Shown here: piece after piece, positions 7,387 through 14,616 of the stretch
Numbering within the stretch: the stretch's first letter is position 1
Layout of the letters: every line of letters starts with the position of its first letter
Source of the DNA: Acidobacteriota bacterium
GTDB lineage: Bacteria > Acidobacteriota > Vicinamibacteria > Marinacidobacterales > Marinacidobacteraceae
DNA: 36,741 nt
NCBI GenBank assembly: GCA_028877265.1
Contig: JAPPGX010000151.1
Coordinates: 1 to 36,741 of the forward strand
Direction of reading: 5' to 3'
Notes under the pieces: model-generated
Seen by the model: the letters and a program-made list of their open reading frames with translations, nothing else
Told to the model about the DNA's origin: nothing
The model's database searches: none
Position numbers and translations under genes: made by a program

Positions 7387-8532
7387 TCAGTTCTCGAGCC
7401 GCGCCCGCTCGGTTCCGGCGATCGCCCCGCCCAGGAAACGGCGGAAGTCCGTTCCCCCGGTGCCGCGCGCCGCTGTCCCCGGATCGGCCTGGCGCACGAT
7501 GTAGTCGTTCACGATGGCCATGTGGACTCGCCGGAGTTCGGCCAGCGCTTCCACGGCGCTGTCGTAGGCATTCCTGACGGCGCGGTCGCCGGTGGCGGCA
7601 GCGAACCGGCGGACCGCCCCGCTCGCCTCCACGGTTTCGATGAACCGGCGGTGCCGGGGATTCATGTAGCGCCGCATGTCCAGATGCGGTCCCCTGGCCG
7701 CCCCCGGCTGTTCGACGGACAGCGCCGCGTCAAAGGACTGGATGAGTGGGCTCTGGGCGGCGCTGCCGCCGGCGAGGACAAGCGGTTCGGCCAGGTCGGT
7801 CCCCTCGTACCGCACCCCGGGCTCGAACCAGCCGGAGAACGGCGGGCGCACCCGGCGGTAGAAGACGTGCGGGTCGCAGCCCTCGCGGGTGCGCTCGGTC
7901 AGAACCGTGATGCGGCCGATGGTCTCGGTCAACCGTCCGAGCTCGGCAGCCACGGTCGCGGCATCCCCTTCTTCGGCCGCAATCTCCATGCGGACGATCC
8001 GGGCCGGCTCTTCACCGCCGCAGGCCTCGATGGCCACCGCGATGGTGAGGAACCAGGTCTCGTCCGTGCTGCCGTGGATGCCGACCAGATTGACGAGGTT
8101 TTGGACCTCGATGGGGCCCGAGGGATCCAGCCGCCGCCAGTTGTGCATGGCCAGGCTCGCGTGGGAGAGGATCGGGGGACGCCCCAGCCGCCGCGACAGG
8201 GCGACGAGCGGCCGGGCGAGCGGGAGCGGCAGGCTGGCCGCCGGCGGCTCCGCCTGGTGAACGTAGGCCCCGGCGAAGAAGGTGAGCAGCAGCATCCCCC
8301 GCTCGACCTCGGGACCATCGGCCAGCGGCGCGGGGTCAAGTTCCGGCAACGCGGCGAGATCGCGCCGCACCCGGCCGACCAGATAGCGGGCGGAGACATC
8401 CTTCGCCATCTCCTCCCACGCCTCGAAACCCGGAGGCAGGCGCCGGAGCGGCTCGTAGGGAGGCAGGAAGCCGCGGGGTCCGGGAACTCCGCCGGCGGCG
8501 GCCAACTGGCGGAGCGGTTCGACCGCGGTCAT
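7387..8532 (-). CDS. indoleamine 2,3-dioxygenase family protein
   Basis: A 381-residue haem dioxygenase of the indoleamine 2,3-dioxygenase family, which opens the indole ring of L-tryptophan with O2 to give N-formylkynurenine. Family signatures occur in order: RGFLPPYEPL near the N-terminus, HNWRRLDP, GSTDETWFLTIAVAIE, FYRRVRPPFSGW, the GGSAAQSPLIQSFDAAL block, RRYMNPRHRRFIETVEAS and the late GTGGTDFRRFL loop. His337 of RRVHMAIVNDYI aligns with the proximal haem-iron ligand. The length matches typical IDOs (about 380-410). It converges on the LVIVD gene with a 10-base gap and stands alone: no kynurenine formamidase, kynureninase or tryptophan gene is in the window. Bacterial members can be weak on tryptophan, so the physiological substrate is uncertain. 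Confidence 0.93.
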   Translation of the reverse strand: MTAVEPLRQLAAAGGVPGPRGFLPPYEPLRRLPPGFEAWEEMAKDVSARYLVGRVRRDLAALPELDPAPLADGPEVERGMLLLTFFAGAYVHQAEPPAASLPLPLARPLVALSRRLGRPPILSHASLAMHNWRRLDPSGPIEVQNLVNLVGIHGSTDETWFLTIAVAIEACGGEEPARIVRMEIAAEEGDAATVAAELGRLTETIGRITVLTERTREGCDPHVFYRRVRPPFSGWFEPGVRYEGTDLAEPLVLAGGSAAQSPLIQSFDAALSVEQPGAARGPHLDMRRYMNPRHRRFIETVEASGAVRRFAAATGDRAVRNAYDSAVEALAELRRVHMAIVNDYIVRQADPGTAARGTGGTDFRRFLGGAIAGTERARLEN

Positions 8533-8624
8533 GGGAAAAAAGGCGCCGGCTCGCGCCGGATGCGCGCGGAGTGTGCCACGGCGCTCGGCCTCCTCCGTAT
8601 GATCGGAACCGCCTGGAGGCCTCG

Positions 8625-9155
8625 ATGCGTACCGCTCTTCCCTTCCTGTTCGCCCTGATCACCGCCCTCGCCTGGGGTCTCTACGGACCGACGCTGGGGC
8701 AGGCCCGGCTTGCGGACGCGACCGCGAGCCCCTTCAAGCCATACCTGGGGATCGGGATCGCCTACCTGGTGGTTGCCATTGCCGGCGGAGCGGTCGGCAT
8801 GTGGCTCCGGGGAGACAACTTCTCCTTCGCTCCCATCGCGGGCAGCAGCCTCGCCTGGGGGTTCGCGGCGGGTCTTCTGGGGGCGCTCGGCGCCTTCGGA
8901 CTGACCATGGCGATGTTCACCGGCGGCGCCCGCATCCCCCACGCGGTCATGCCGGTGGTGTTCGGCGGCGCGGTCACGATCACCGCGATCTCGACGCTCC
9001 TCCTTTCGGGAGGGCGGCTGCGGGGCGGGCCGATGCTCTGGGTCGGAATCGCGGGGGTGCTGTTATCCGTGCTGCTGATCACGACGAACACCCCGCACGC
9101 GCCGCCGCCTTCGAAGGCAGCCGCCGAGGCGCCACCCGACGGGTCGCCGAGTTGA
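8625..9155 (+). CDS. small five-TM membrane protein (half-DMT-like)
   Basis: A 176-residue integral membrane protein with five hydrophobic helices (about residues 5-25, 36-58, 68-93, 106-126 and 136-155) and a polar Pro/Ala-rich tail. ATG 8625 is chosen because GGAGG lies six bases upstream and the first helix starts at once; the longer frame adds only non-hydrophobic residues. The N-terminal ALITALAWGLYGPTLG resembles the start of EamA/DMT transporters, but only half of the ten-helix fold is present, so it may act as a dimer or be unrelated. It is divergent from the dioxygenase gene (92 bases between) and converges on the PLP enzyme. The substrate is unknown. Confidence 0.82.
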   Translation: MRTALPFLFALITALAWGLYGPTLGQARLADATASPFKPYLGIGIAYLVVAIAGGAVGMWLRGDNFSFAPIAGSSLAWGFAAGLLGALGAFGLTMAMFTGGARIPHAVMPVVFGGAVTITAISTLLLSGGRLRGGPMLWVGIAGVLLSVLLITTNTPHAPPPSKAAAEAPPDGSPS

Positions 9156-9165
9156 GCGGCGCTTC

Positions 9166-10263
9166 CTAGTCCGCGGACAAGACCCGGAGCCCGGCACGGC
9201 TGATCCCGGCGCCGCTGAGCACCAGGCCGACCGAAGCAATCCCCGGATCCAGGTGCGGGAGCGCCGCCACCGGCAGCGCGGCGGAGCCCTCGACCATCGC
9301 AAAGCGGTCCCCGAGCACCCGGCGCATGGCGACGACGATTTCGTCCTCGTCGAGCAGGATCCATCGATCCACGAGCTCGGAGCACAGCGCAAAGGTGACG
9401 GCGCCCTCCTCGACTCCGCCCGCGACCGCGTCGGCGAGCGTCGGCTCGAACGGCACGTCGCGTCCCGATTCGAGGAGGCGGCCGGCACGGACCGAAGCCG
9501 CCATGACGGCGGACGCCCGCGGCTGGCAACCCACCACCTGGATGCCGGGGCGGGCGTCTTTGAGCCAACCAGCGATGCCGGCGATGAGGCCGCCCCCGCC
9601 CACCGGAACCAGCACCGCGTCGAGAGGCTCGTCGCCGAGCGCGGCGTCCATCTCGAAACCGACGGTCCCCTGCCCCGCGATGATGTCCGGATCGTTGTAC
9701 GGCGAAATGAACGGTCGCCCGCTCCTTTCCGCCTCCTCCCTGGCCGCGTATTCGGACTCCACCGCGTCGTCCCCTACCAGCCGCAGTTCGACCACGTCGC
9801 CGTACTGCTCGTCGAGGACCCGCCGCTTCGAATCGGCCACCGTCCGCGGGAGGAACACGACGCCTCGCCCGCCCAGCAGCGCGAGCGCGTGCGCGGTTGC
9901 GCGGCCGTGGTTCCCGGTGGAGGCCGTGACGACCCCCTCTCCGAGCACCCGGGCGCCTTCCGTGTCCCGCAGCACCAACAGCTTGTTGAGGGCTCCCCGG
10001 ATCTTGAAGGACCCGGTAACGCCGAAACACTCGAGCTTCCAGCGAACCACTCCACCGGGCGCGGCGGCCGCCCGTTCTCCGCTCAGGCCGCGGGCAGTTT
10101 CGAAGGGCGTCGCGTGCAGGAACGGCCGGATTCGGGAGGTTGCCGCACGCACCCGATCCGGCAATTCATGGAGTAGCGCGCCGCCCGCTGAAACACCGCC
10201 CGCGGACGCCGTGTCTCGGGTAGCATTCCCGCCTTCCGGAGCCCCGGAATCTGACGTAGTCAC
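9166..10263 (-). CDS. PLP-dependent threonine/serine dehydratase-like enzyme
   Basis: A fold-type II pyridoxal-phosphate enzyme of the threonine dehydratase / serine racemase group. The Schiff-base lysine is Lys87 in GSFKIRGALNK, the substrate loop is TASTGNHGRA, and the phosphate-binding loop is VPVGGGGLIAGI. There is no C-terminal ACT domain, which points to a catabolic, not feedback-regulated, type. It would turn threonine or serine into 2-oxobutyrate or pyruvate plus ammonia, or racemise serine. The GTG at 10263 gives 365 residues, but the first 33 are low-complexity and homology starts at LPDRVRAATSRIRPF. TTG at 10164 is a plausible alternative start giving the normal length, and would also leave room for a promoter opposite pruA. 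Confidence 0.88.
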   Translation of the reverse strand: MTTSDSGAPEGGNATRDTASAGGVSAGGALLHELPDRVRAATSRIRPFLHATPFETARGLSGERAAAAPGGVVRWKLECFGVTGSFKIRGALNKLLVLRDTEGARVLGEGVVTASTGNHGRATAHALALLGGRGVVFLPRTVADSKRRVLDEQYGDVVELRLVGDDAVESEYAAREEAERSGRPFISPYNDPDIIAGQGTVGFEMDAALGDEPLDAVLVPVGGGGLIAGIAGWLKDARPGIQVVGCQPRASAVMAASVRAGRLLESGRDVPFEPTLADAVAGGVEEGAVTFALCSELVDRWILLDEDEIVVAMRRVLGDRFAMVEGSAALPVAALPHLDPGIASVGLVLSGAGISRAGLRVLSAD

Positions 10264-10281
10264 GTAAGGAGCAAGAGTCTA

Positions 10282-11916
10282 ATGAGCCAGGGAATTCAGG
10301 CCGTCCCCCGACCCAGCAACGAGCCCGTACGCGGCTACGAGGCGGGAACCGCCGACCGCGCGGCGCTCGAGGCCGAGATCAGCCGCCAGTCGAATCAGAT
10401 CGTCGAAATCCCGGTCATCATCGGTGGCAGGGAAATCCGCACCGGCAAGATCGCCGAGGTCCGATCGCCGCACAACCACTCCCATGTCCTCGCCCGCTAT
10501 CACGAAGCCACCCCGGACCTCGTCGAAGAAGCCGTAGCCGCCGCCGCCGACGCGTGGCGGACCTGGTCGGAACTCGATCACCGGGCGCGCGCCAGCCTCT
10601 ACCTGCGAATGGCCGACCTGCTGGTCGGTCCCCGCCGCTACCGGATGAATGTCGCCACGATGCTCGGCCAGTCGAAGACCAGTCACCAGGCGGAGATCGA
10701 GGCGGCCTGCGAATTCGCCGACATGCTGCGGTTCAACGCCTACTTCCTCGACCAGCTCGTGCGGCAGCAGCCGGTGGGCGATCCCGACCCCGGGGTCTGG
10801 AACTACCTCGAATACCGCGCCCTCGAGGGATTCATCTTCGCGGTGAGCCCGTTCAACTTCACCGCCCTCGGCGGGAACCTGGCGATGGCTCCGGCCATCA
10901 TGGGGAACACCATCGTCTGGAAGCCCGCGGAGACGCAGATGCTCTCGGCGTACTACCTGATGGAGCTCTATCGGGAAGCCGGCCTGCCCGACGGCGTGGT
11001 CAACATGCTCCCCGGGCACGGACCCACCATCGGAGCCCCGGCGCTCGCTCAGGAAACGCTCGCCGGAGTCCATTTCACGGGCTCTACCGCGACCTTCCAG
11101 CACATCTGGAAGACGGTCGGGGAGAACATCGCGAACTACCGCTCCTATCCCCGGGTCGTCGGCGAGACCGGCGGCAAGAACTTCGTGGTGGCGCACGAGT
11201 CCGCCGACGCGGAGGCGCTGGTCGCCAACCTGATTCGGGGCGCCTACGAGTTCCAGGGACAGAAGTGCTCCGCCGCGTCCCGCGCCTACCTGCCGGCGAG
11301 CATGAAGGACGACTTCCTCGAGCAGTTCCTCGCCGAGGCGAAGACCGTGACCATGGGCGACCCGACGGACTTCGCCAACTTCATGGGCGCGGTGATCGAC
11401 GAGCGTTCCTTCAACAAGGTTTCGGGTTACCTCGACATCGCGCGGGAGGACCCGTCGTGCGATGTCCTGATGGGCGGAAACGCCGACCGGTCCGTGGGCT
11501 GGTTCGTGGAACCCACCCTGGTGGTTACCGACAACCCCGAGAATCGGCTGATGACCGAAGAGATCTTCGGGCCAGTGCTGGCTGTCTACTTCTACCCGGA
11601 CTCCCAGTACGCCGAGACTCTCGACCTCTGCCGCAAGACGTCGCCGTACGGTCTGACCGGCGCGGTCTTCGCGAACGACCGCCTGGCCACCGAACAGGCG
11701 TACGGCGCGCTCCGTCACGCCGCCGGCAACTTCTACATCAACGACAAACCCACCGGGGCGGTGATCGGCCAGCAGCCCTTTGGCGGTGGCCGGGCCTCGG
11801 GGACCAACGACAAGACGGGCCTCGGTTCCCACCTGCTGCGCTGGACCAACATCCGCACGGTCAAGGAGAACTTCGCTCCGGCGAAGGACTACCGCTACCC
11901 GTTCCTGAGCGCGTAG
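10282..11916 (+). CDS. pruA: L-glutamate gamma-semialdehyde (1-pyrroline-5-carboxylate) dehydrogenase
   Basis: A 544-residue aldehyde dehydrogenase of the stand-alone P5C dehydrogenase type (mitochondrial ALDH4A1-like, not the PutA fusion). It oxidises glutamate semialdehyde to glutamate with NAD+, the last step of proline and ornithine/arginine catabolism. The catalytic residues are Glu295 (VGETGGKNF) and Cys329 (GQKCSAASR). The subfamily pattern NEPVRGYEAG at the start, SPFNFTALGGN in the cofactor domain and the closing PFGGGRASGTNDKTG are all present. ATG 10282 follows an AAGGAG at 10266-10271. No proline dehydrogenase (putA/prodh) gene is in the window. The divergent PLP enzyme starts at most 18 bases away. 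Confidence 0.96.
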   Translation: MSQGIQAVPRPSNEPVRGYEAGTADRAALEAEISRQSNQIVEIPVIIGGREIRTGKIAEVRSPHNHSHVLARYHEATPDLVEEAVAAAADAWRTWSELDHRARASLYLRMADLLVGPRRYRMNVATMLGQSKTSHQAEIEAACEFADMLRFNAYFLDQLVRQQPVGDPDPGVWNYLEYRALEGFIFAVSPFNFTALGGNLAMAPAIMGNTIVWKPAETQMLSAYYLMELYREAGLPDGVVNMLPGHGPTIGAPALAQETLAGVHFTGSTATFQHIWKTVGENIANYRSYPRVVGETGGKNFVVAHESADAEALVANLIRGAYEFQGQKCSAASRAYLPASMKDDFLEQFLAEAKTVTMGDPTDFANFMGAVIDERSFNKVSGYLDIAREDPSCDVLMGGNADRSVGWFVEPTLVVTDNPENRLMTEEIFGPVLAVYFYPDSQYAETLDLCRKTSPYGLTGAVFANDRLATEQAYGALRHAAGNFYINDKPTGAVIGQQPFGGGRASGTNDKTGLGSHLLRWTNIRTVKENFAPAKDYRYPFLSA

Positions 11917-12019
11917 GGGGCATCCGCCCACCGACCACCTCTTCGCGATGGGGGTTGCCTGGAAACGGGTGAGCCGCGGCCCGCTCGCCGTGCCCGGCGT
12001 CTCCTATGATTCGGCGCCC

Positions 12020-13459
12020 ATGCGGCGCGTTTCTCTCCTCCTGTCGGCGGCGTTCGTCCTCGCGGCGACCGCTTTCGCCCAACCGCCGGATCCGCCCACG
12101 CATCCGGACGACCGGCACGAACTCGCGGACCGTTACCGGGAAACCGCCGGCCGGATCCTGGGAGCGGCGCTCACCGACGTGGACGGCTGGGCAAAGCTCG
12201 AGCATCTGGCCCTCCGCATCGGCCACCGGCTCAGCGGGTCCGCGGGTCTCGAACGCGCCATCCAATGGGCGGCGGACACCATGCGGGAGGAAGAACTGGA
12301 CCGGGTCCATCTCCAGGAGGTGATGGTTCCCCACTGGGTGCGGGGCCGGGCCCGGGCCACGCTCCTCGCGCCCCTGGAGGACGACCTGCCGATCCTCGCG
12401 CTGGGAGGCAGCGTGGCGACGCCGCCGGAAGGGATCACGGCTCCGGTCGTGGTCGCCCGCTCGTTCGAGGAGTTGGCCGCGATGCCCCGCGAGGCGGTCG
12501 AGGGCCGGATCGTCGTGTGGGCCGTTCCCTGGATGGGATACGGCGGGACCGGCGCTTACCGGCGGATGGGGGCGAGCCGCGCCGCGCGGCAGGGGGCAGT
12601 CGCGAGCCTCACCCGCTCGGCGACCGGGCGAAGCCTCACCACGCCGCACACCGGCAACATGCGCTACGAGGAGGGAGTCCCGAAGATCCCCACGGCCGCG
12701 CTCACCGTCGAGGACGCGGAGCGGCTGCGCCGGCTGGACGACCTCGGCGAGTCCATCGAGATCCGCCTCGAACTCGAGGCCGAGACCCTTCCCGACGCCC
12801 TCTCGCACAACGTCATGGCCGAGATCACGGGAAGCGAACTGCCCGACGAGGTGGTGGTCATGGGCGGCCACTACGACTCGTGGGACGTGGGTCACGGGGT
12901 CCACGACGACGGCGCCGCCTGCATCGCCGCCTGGCACGGTCTCACCATCCTCCGGCGGCTCGGTCTCCGGCCGCGCCGCACCCTGCGGGTCGTGCTCTGG
13001 ACGAACGAGGAGAACGGGCTGCGCGGCGGGGAGGCCTACCGCGAGTTCGTCGGCGACGGGATCCGAAACCACGTGGCGGCGATCGAGATGGACGGCGGAA
13101 ACGAGCTCCCGGTCGGATTCGGCATCGGACTGCCCTGGGTGGGCGACGGGCCGGACGCCGACGCCGCCTACGAGGAGGCTCTCGCGATCCTGCGTCCCAT
13201 CGGGAGCCTGTTCTCGGCCATCGACGCCGACGCCATGACCCGGGGAGGCGGCGGCGCCGACATCCGGCCGCTCATGGCCGACGGGGTGCCGGGGATCGGG
13301 TTCCGCACGGTGGGGGAGCACTACTTCGACTGGCACCACACGGCATCGGACACCCTCGACAAGGTGGACCCGGACCACTTCCGCCGCGCCGTGGGCATGC
13401 TCGCCGTCCTCGGGTTCGTCCTGGCCGACATGCCGGACCGCCTGCCGCACGGAGGCTGA
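12020..13459 (+). CDS. secreted M28-family metallopeptidase (carboxypeptidase Q-like)
   Basis: A 479-residue exported zinc peptidase. The signal peptide is residues 1-21 (LLLSAAFVLAATAFAQ). A PA-like insert (about 120-250) interrupts the front half, as in plasma glutamate carboxypeptidase. The M28 metal site is complete: His284 (GGHYDSWD), Asp296 (VHDDGA), the Glu pair of WTNEENGLRGG, the Asp of EMDGGNE and the His of DWHHTASDT. It should release amino acids from peptides or dipeptides in the periplasm. ATG 12020 is preferred over an upstream in-frame start because the signal peptide begins there. Its last codons contain the ribosome binding site of the next gene, so the two form an operon. 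Confidence 0.92.
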   Translation: MRRVSLLLSAAFVLAATAFAQPPDPPTHPDDRHELADRYRETAGRILGAALTDVDGWAKLEHLALRIGHRLSGSAGLERAIQWAADTMREEELDRVHLQEVMVPHWVRGRARATLLAPLEDDLPILALGGSVATPPEGITAPVVVARSFEELAAMPREAVEGRIVVWAVPWMGYGGTGAYRRMGASRAARQGAVASLTRSATGRSLTTPHTGNMRYEEGVPKIPTAALTVEDAERLRRLDDLGESIEIRLELEAETLPDALSHNVMAEITGSELPDEVVVMGGHYDSWDVGHGVHDDGAACIAAWHGLTILRRLGLRPRRTLRVVLWTNEENGLRGGEAYREFVGDGIRNHVAAIEMDGGNELPVGFGIGLPWVGDGPDADAAYEEALAILRPIGSLFSAIDADAMTRGGGGADIRPLMADGVPGIGFRTVGEHYFDWHHTASDTLDKVDPDHFRRAVGMLAVLGFVLADMPDRLPHGG

Positions 13460-13461
13460 GC

Positions 13462-14373
13462 CTGAGTCCCACCGCAACGCCGGGCCGCGTCCTCCGCTCC
13501 GACGCGATCACCCCATCCGGATTCGGCCGGGTCGTCGAGGGATTCTCGCTCGCGGAGGCCGACGACGATCAGCTCGCCGCGCTGCGGCGCCTGTGGCTCG
13601 ATTCAGGGGGGCTCCTGGTCCTGCGCACCGGCGAAGCGCTCTGCCCGAAGGACTTCCTGCGCTTCTGCCAGGCGTTCGGGCTGCTCGAGAAGAACGAGAA
13701 GTACGACCCCGACTTCCTGCTTCCCGGGTATCCGGAGATCCTGCGGCTGGGCAACCTCTACCGCGAGGGCAAGTACCGGGCTCTCTTCGTGCGTGCGGAA
13801 CCCGGCGACGTCCTCTGGCACACAGACGACAGCTTCCGCTATCCCCAGCCGGCCGGTTCGATCTTCCACTGCCGGACCCATCCCGAGACCGGCGGCGGCA
13901 CCTGGTACGCCGGGATGGCGGACGCTTACGACGCCCTGCCGCCCCGCCTGCGCCGCCGCATCGAGGGCCGGTTCGCCGTCCACTCCTACACCTTCCTGGA
14001 CGACCGGCTCCGCCAGGACAACCCCCACCGGCGGGAAATGCCGCTGGAAGTGCGGCGGACGCACCCTCCCGTGATCCGGCCCCTCGTGGTGACACACCCG
14101 GAAACCGGCCGGGGGGCGCTGCTGATCCCCGATTGCCACATCGAGTCGATAACGGGTCTGGAGGAAGCGGAAACCAGGTCCCTGCTCGCCGAACTCCTGG
14201 CCCACGCCACCGGCCCGGACTTCACCGTCTGCTGGCAGTGGCGCCCCGGTGACGTCGCCGTCTGGGACAACCGCTCGGCGATGCACGCCGGCTCCCCGTT
14301 CGACGAGCGCGAGTCCCGGCTCATGTACCGGGTGACCTTCACCGGCCCCGACACCTACGACGCCGAGCGATGA
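13462..14373 (+). CDS. TauD/TfdA-family Fe(II)/2-oxoglutarate dioxygenase, probable CTG start
   Basis: A 303-residue non-haem iron oxygenase of the TauD/TfdA family. The iron ligands are His120-x-Asp122 (LWHTDDSF) and His275 (SAMHAGSPF), with the 2-oxoglutarate arginine in RLMYRVTF. The substrate is unknown; relatives act on taurine, herbicides, carnitine precursors or amino-acid side chains. No ATG, GTG or TTG occurs in frame near the N-terminus. CTG at 13462 lies six bases after GGAGG (13451-13455), two bases past the M28 stop, and gives the normal family length. I therefore take CTG as the start, translationally linked to the peptidase. A clear terminator follows at 14418-14459. Confidence 0.87.
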   Translation: MSPTATPGRVLRSDAITPSGFGRVVEGFSLAEADDDQLAALRRLWLDSGGLLVLRTGEALCPKDFLRFCQAFGLLEKNEKYDPDFLLPGYPEILRLGNLYREGKYRALFVRAEPGDVLWHTDDSFRYPQPAGSIFHCRTHPETGGGTWYAGMADAYDALPPRLRRRIEGRFAVHSYTFLDDRLRQDNPHRREMPLEVRRTHPPVIRPLVVTHPETGRGALLIPDCHIESITGLEEAETRSLLAELLAHATGPDFTVCWQWRPGDVAVWDNRSAMHAGSPFDERESRLMYRVTFTGPDTYDAER

Positions 14374-14417
14374 GAACGTGCGCAATCGTCGTGATGCGTG
14401 CTCCCTGACTCGAATTG

Positions 14418-14459
14418 CCTGTCAAATCGTTCGCGAGGCGAACGGATTTACAGGTTTTT
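14418..14459 (+). terminator. rho-independent terminator after the M28-TauD pair
   Basis: The arms CCTGTCAAATCGTTCGC and GCGAACGGATTTACAGG pair over about 16 bases with one single-base bulge on each side and the loop GAG, followed at once by TTTTT. The segment is noticeably lower in G+C than its surroundings. It ends the transcript of the peptidase and dioxygenase genes 45 bases after the stop. Confidence 0.8.
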
Positions 14460-14548
14460 CTGACCAGGACCAGCGTCGCGTGAGCACCGCACCCCCGAAC
14501 GCGCCATGCGGAGAGCGGTGCCGTGCGGCTTCGCTGCGCTGTCGCGCA

Positions 14549-14577
14549 GCGGTGCCGGTCTGAAGACCGGCGTTCCC
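14549..14577. repeat. dispersed palindromic repeat, copy 2
   Basis: GCGGTGCCGGTCTGAAGACC then GGCGTTCCC. The core GCCGGTCTGAAGACCGGC is a 7-base-arm palindrome with a four-base centre. It is preceded by a GCTTCGCTGCGCTGTCGCGC tract, related to the sequence before copy 1. It sits between the terminator at 14459 and the BNR-protein gene and would otherwise be mistaken for an N-terminal extension of that gene. Confidence 0.8.
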
Positions 14578-14616
14578 ACCGCAGCGCCACGGATGCGGGA
14601 AACTCCGCGGTTGACC

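Noticed and set aside
14506..14616. N-terminal extension of the BNR protein
   Set aside because: These codons translate the dispersed repeat (copy 2), and a proper signal peptide begins at ATG 14617.
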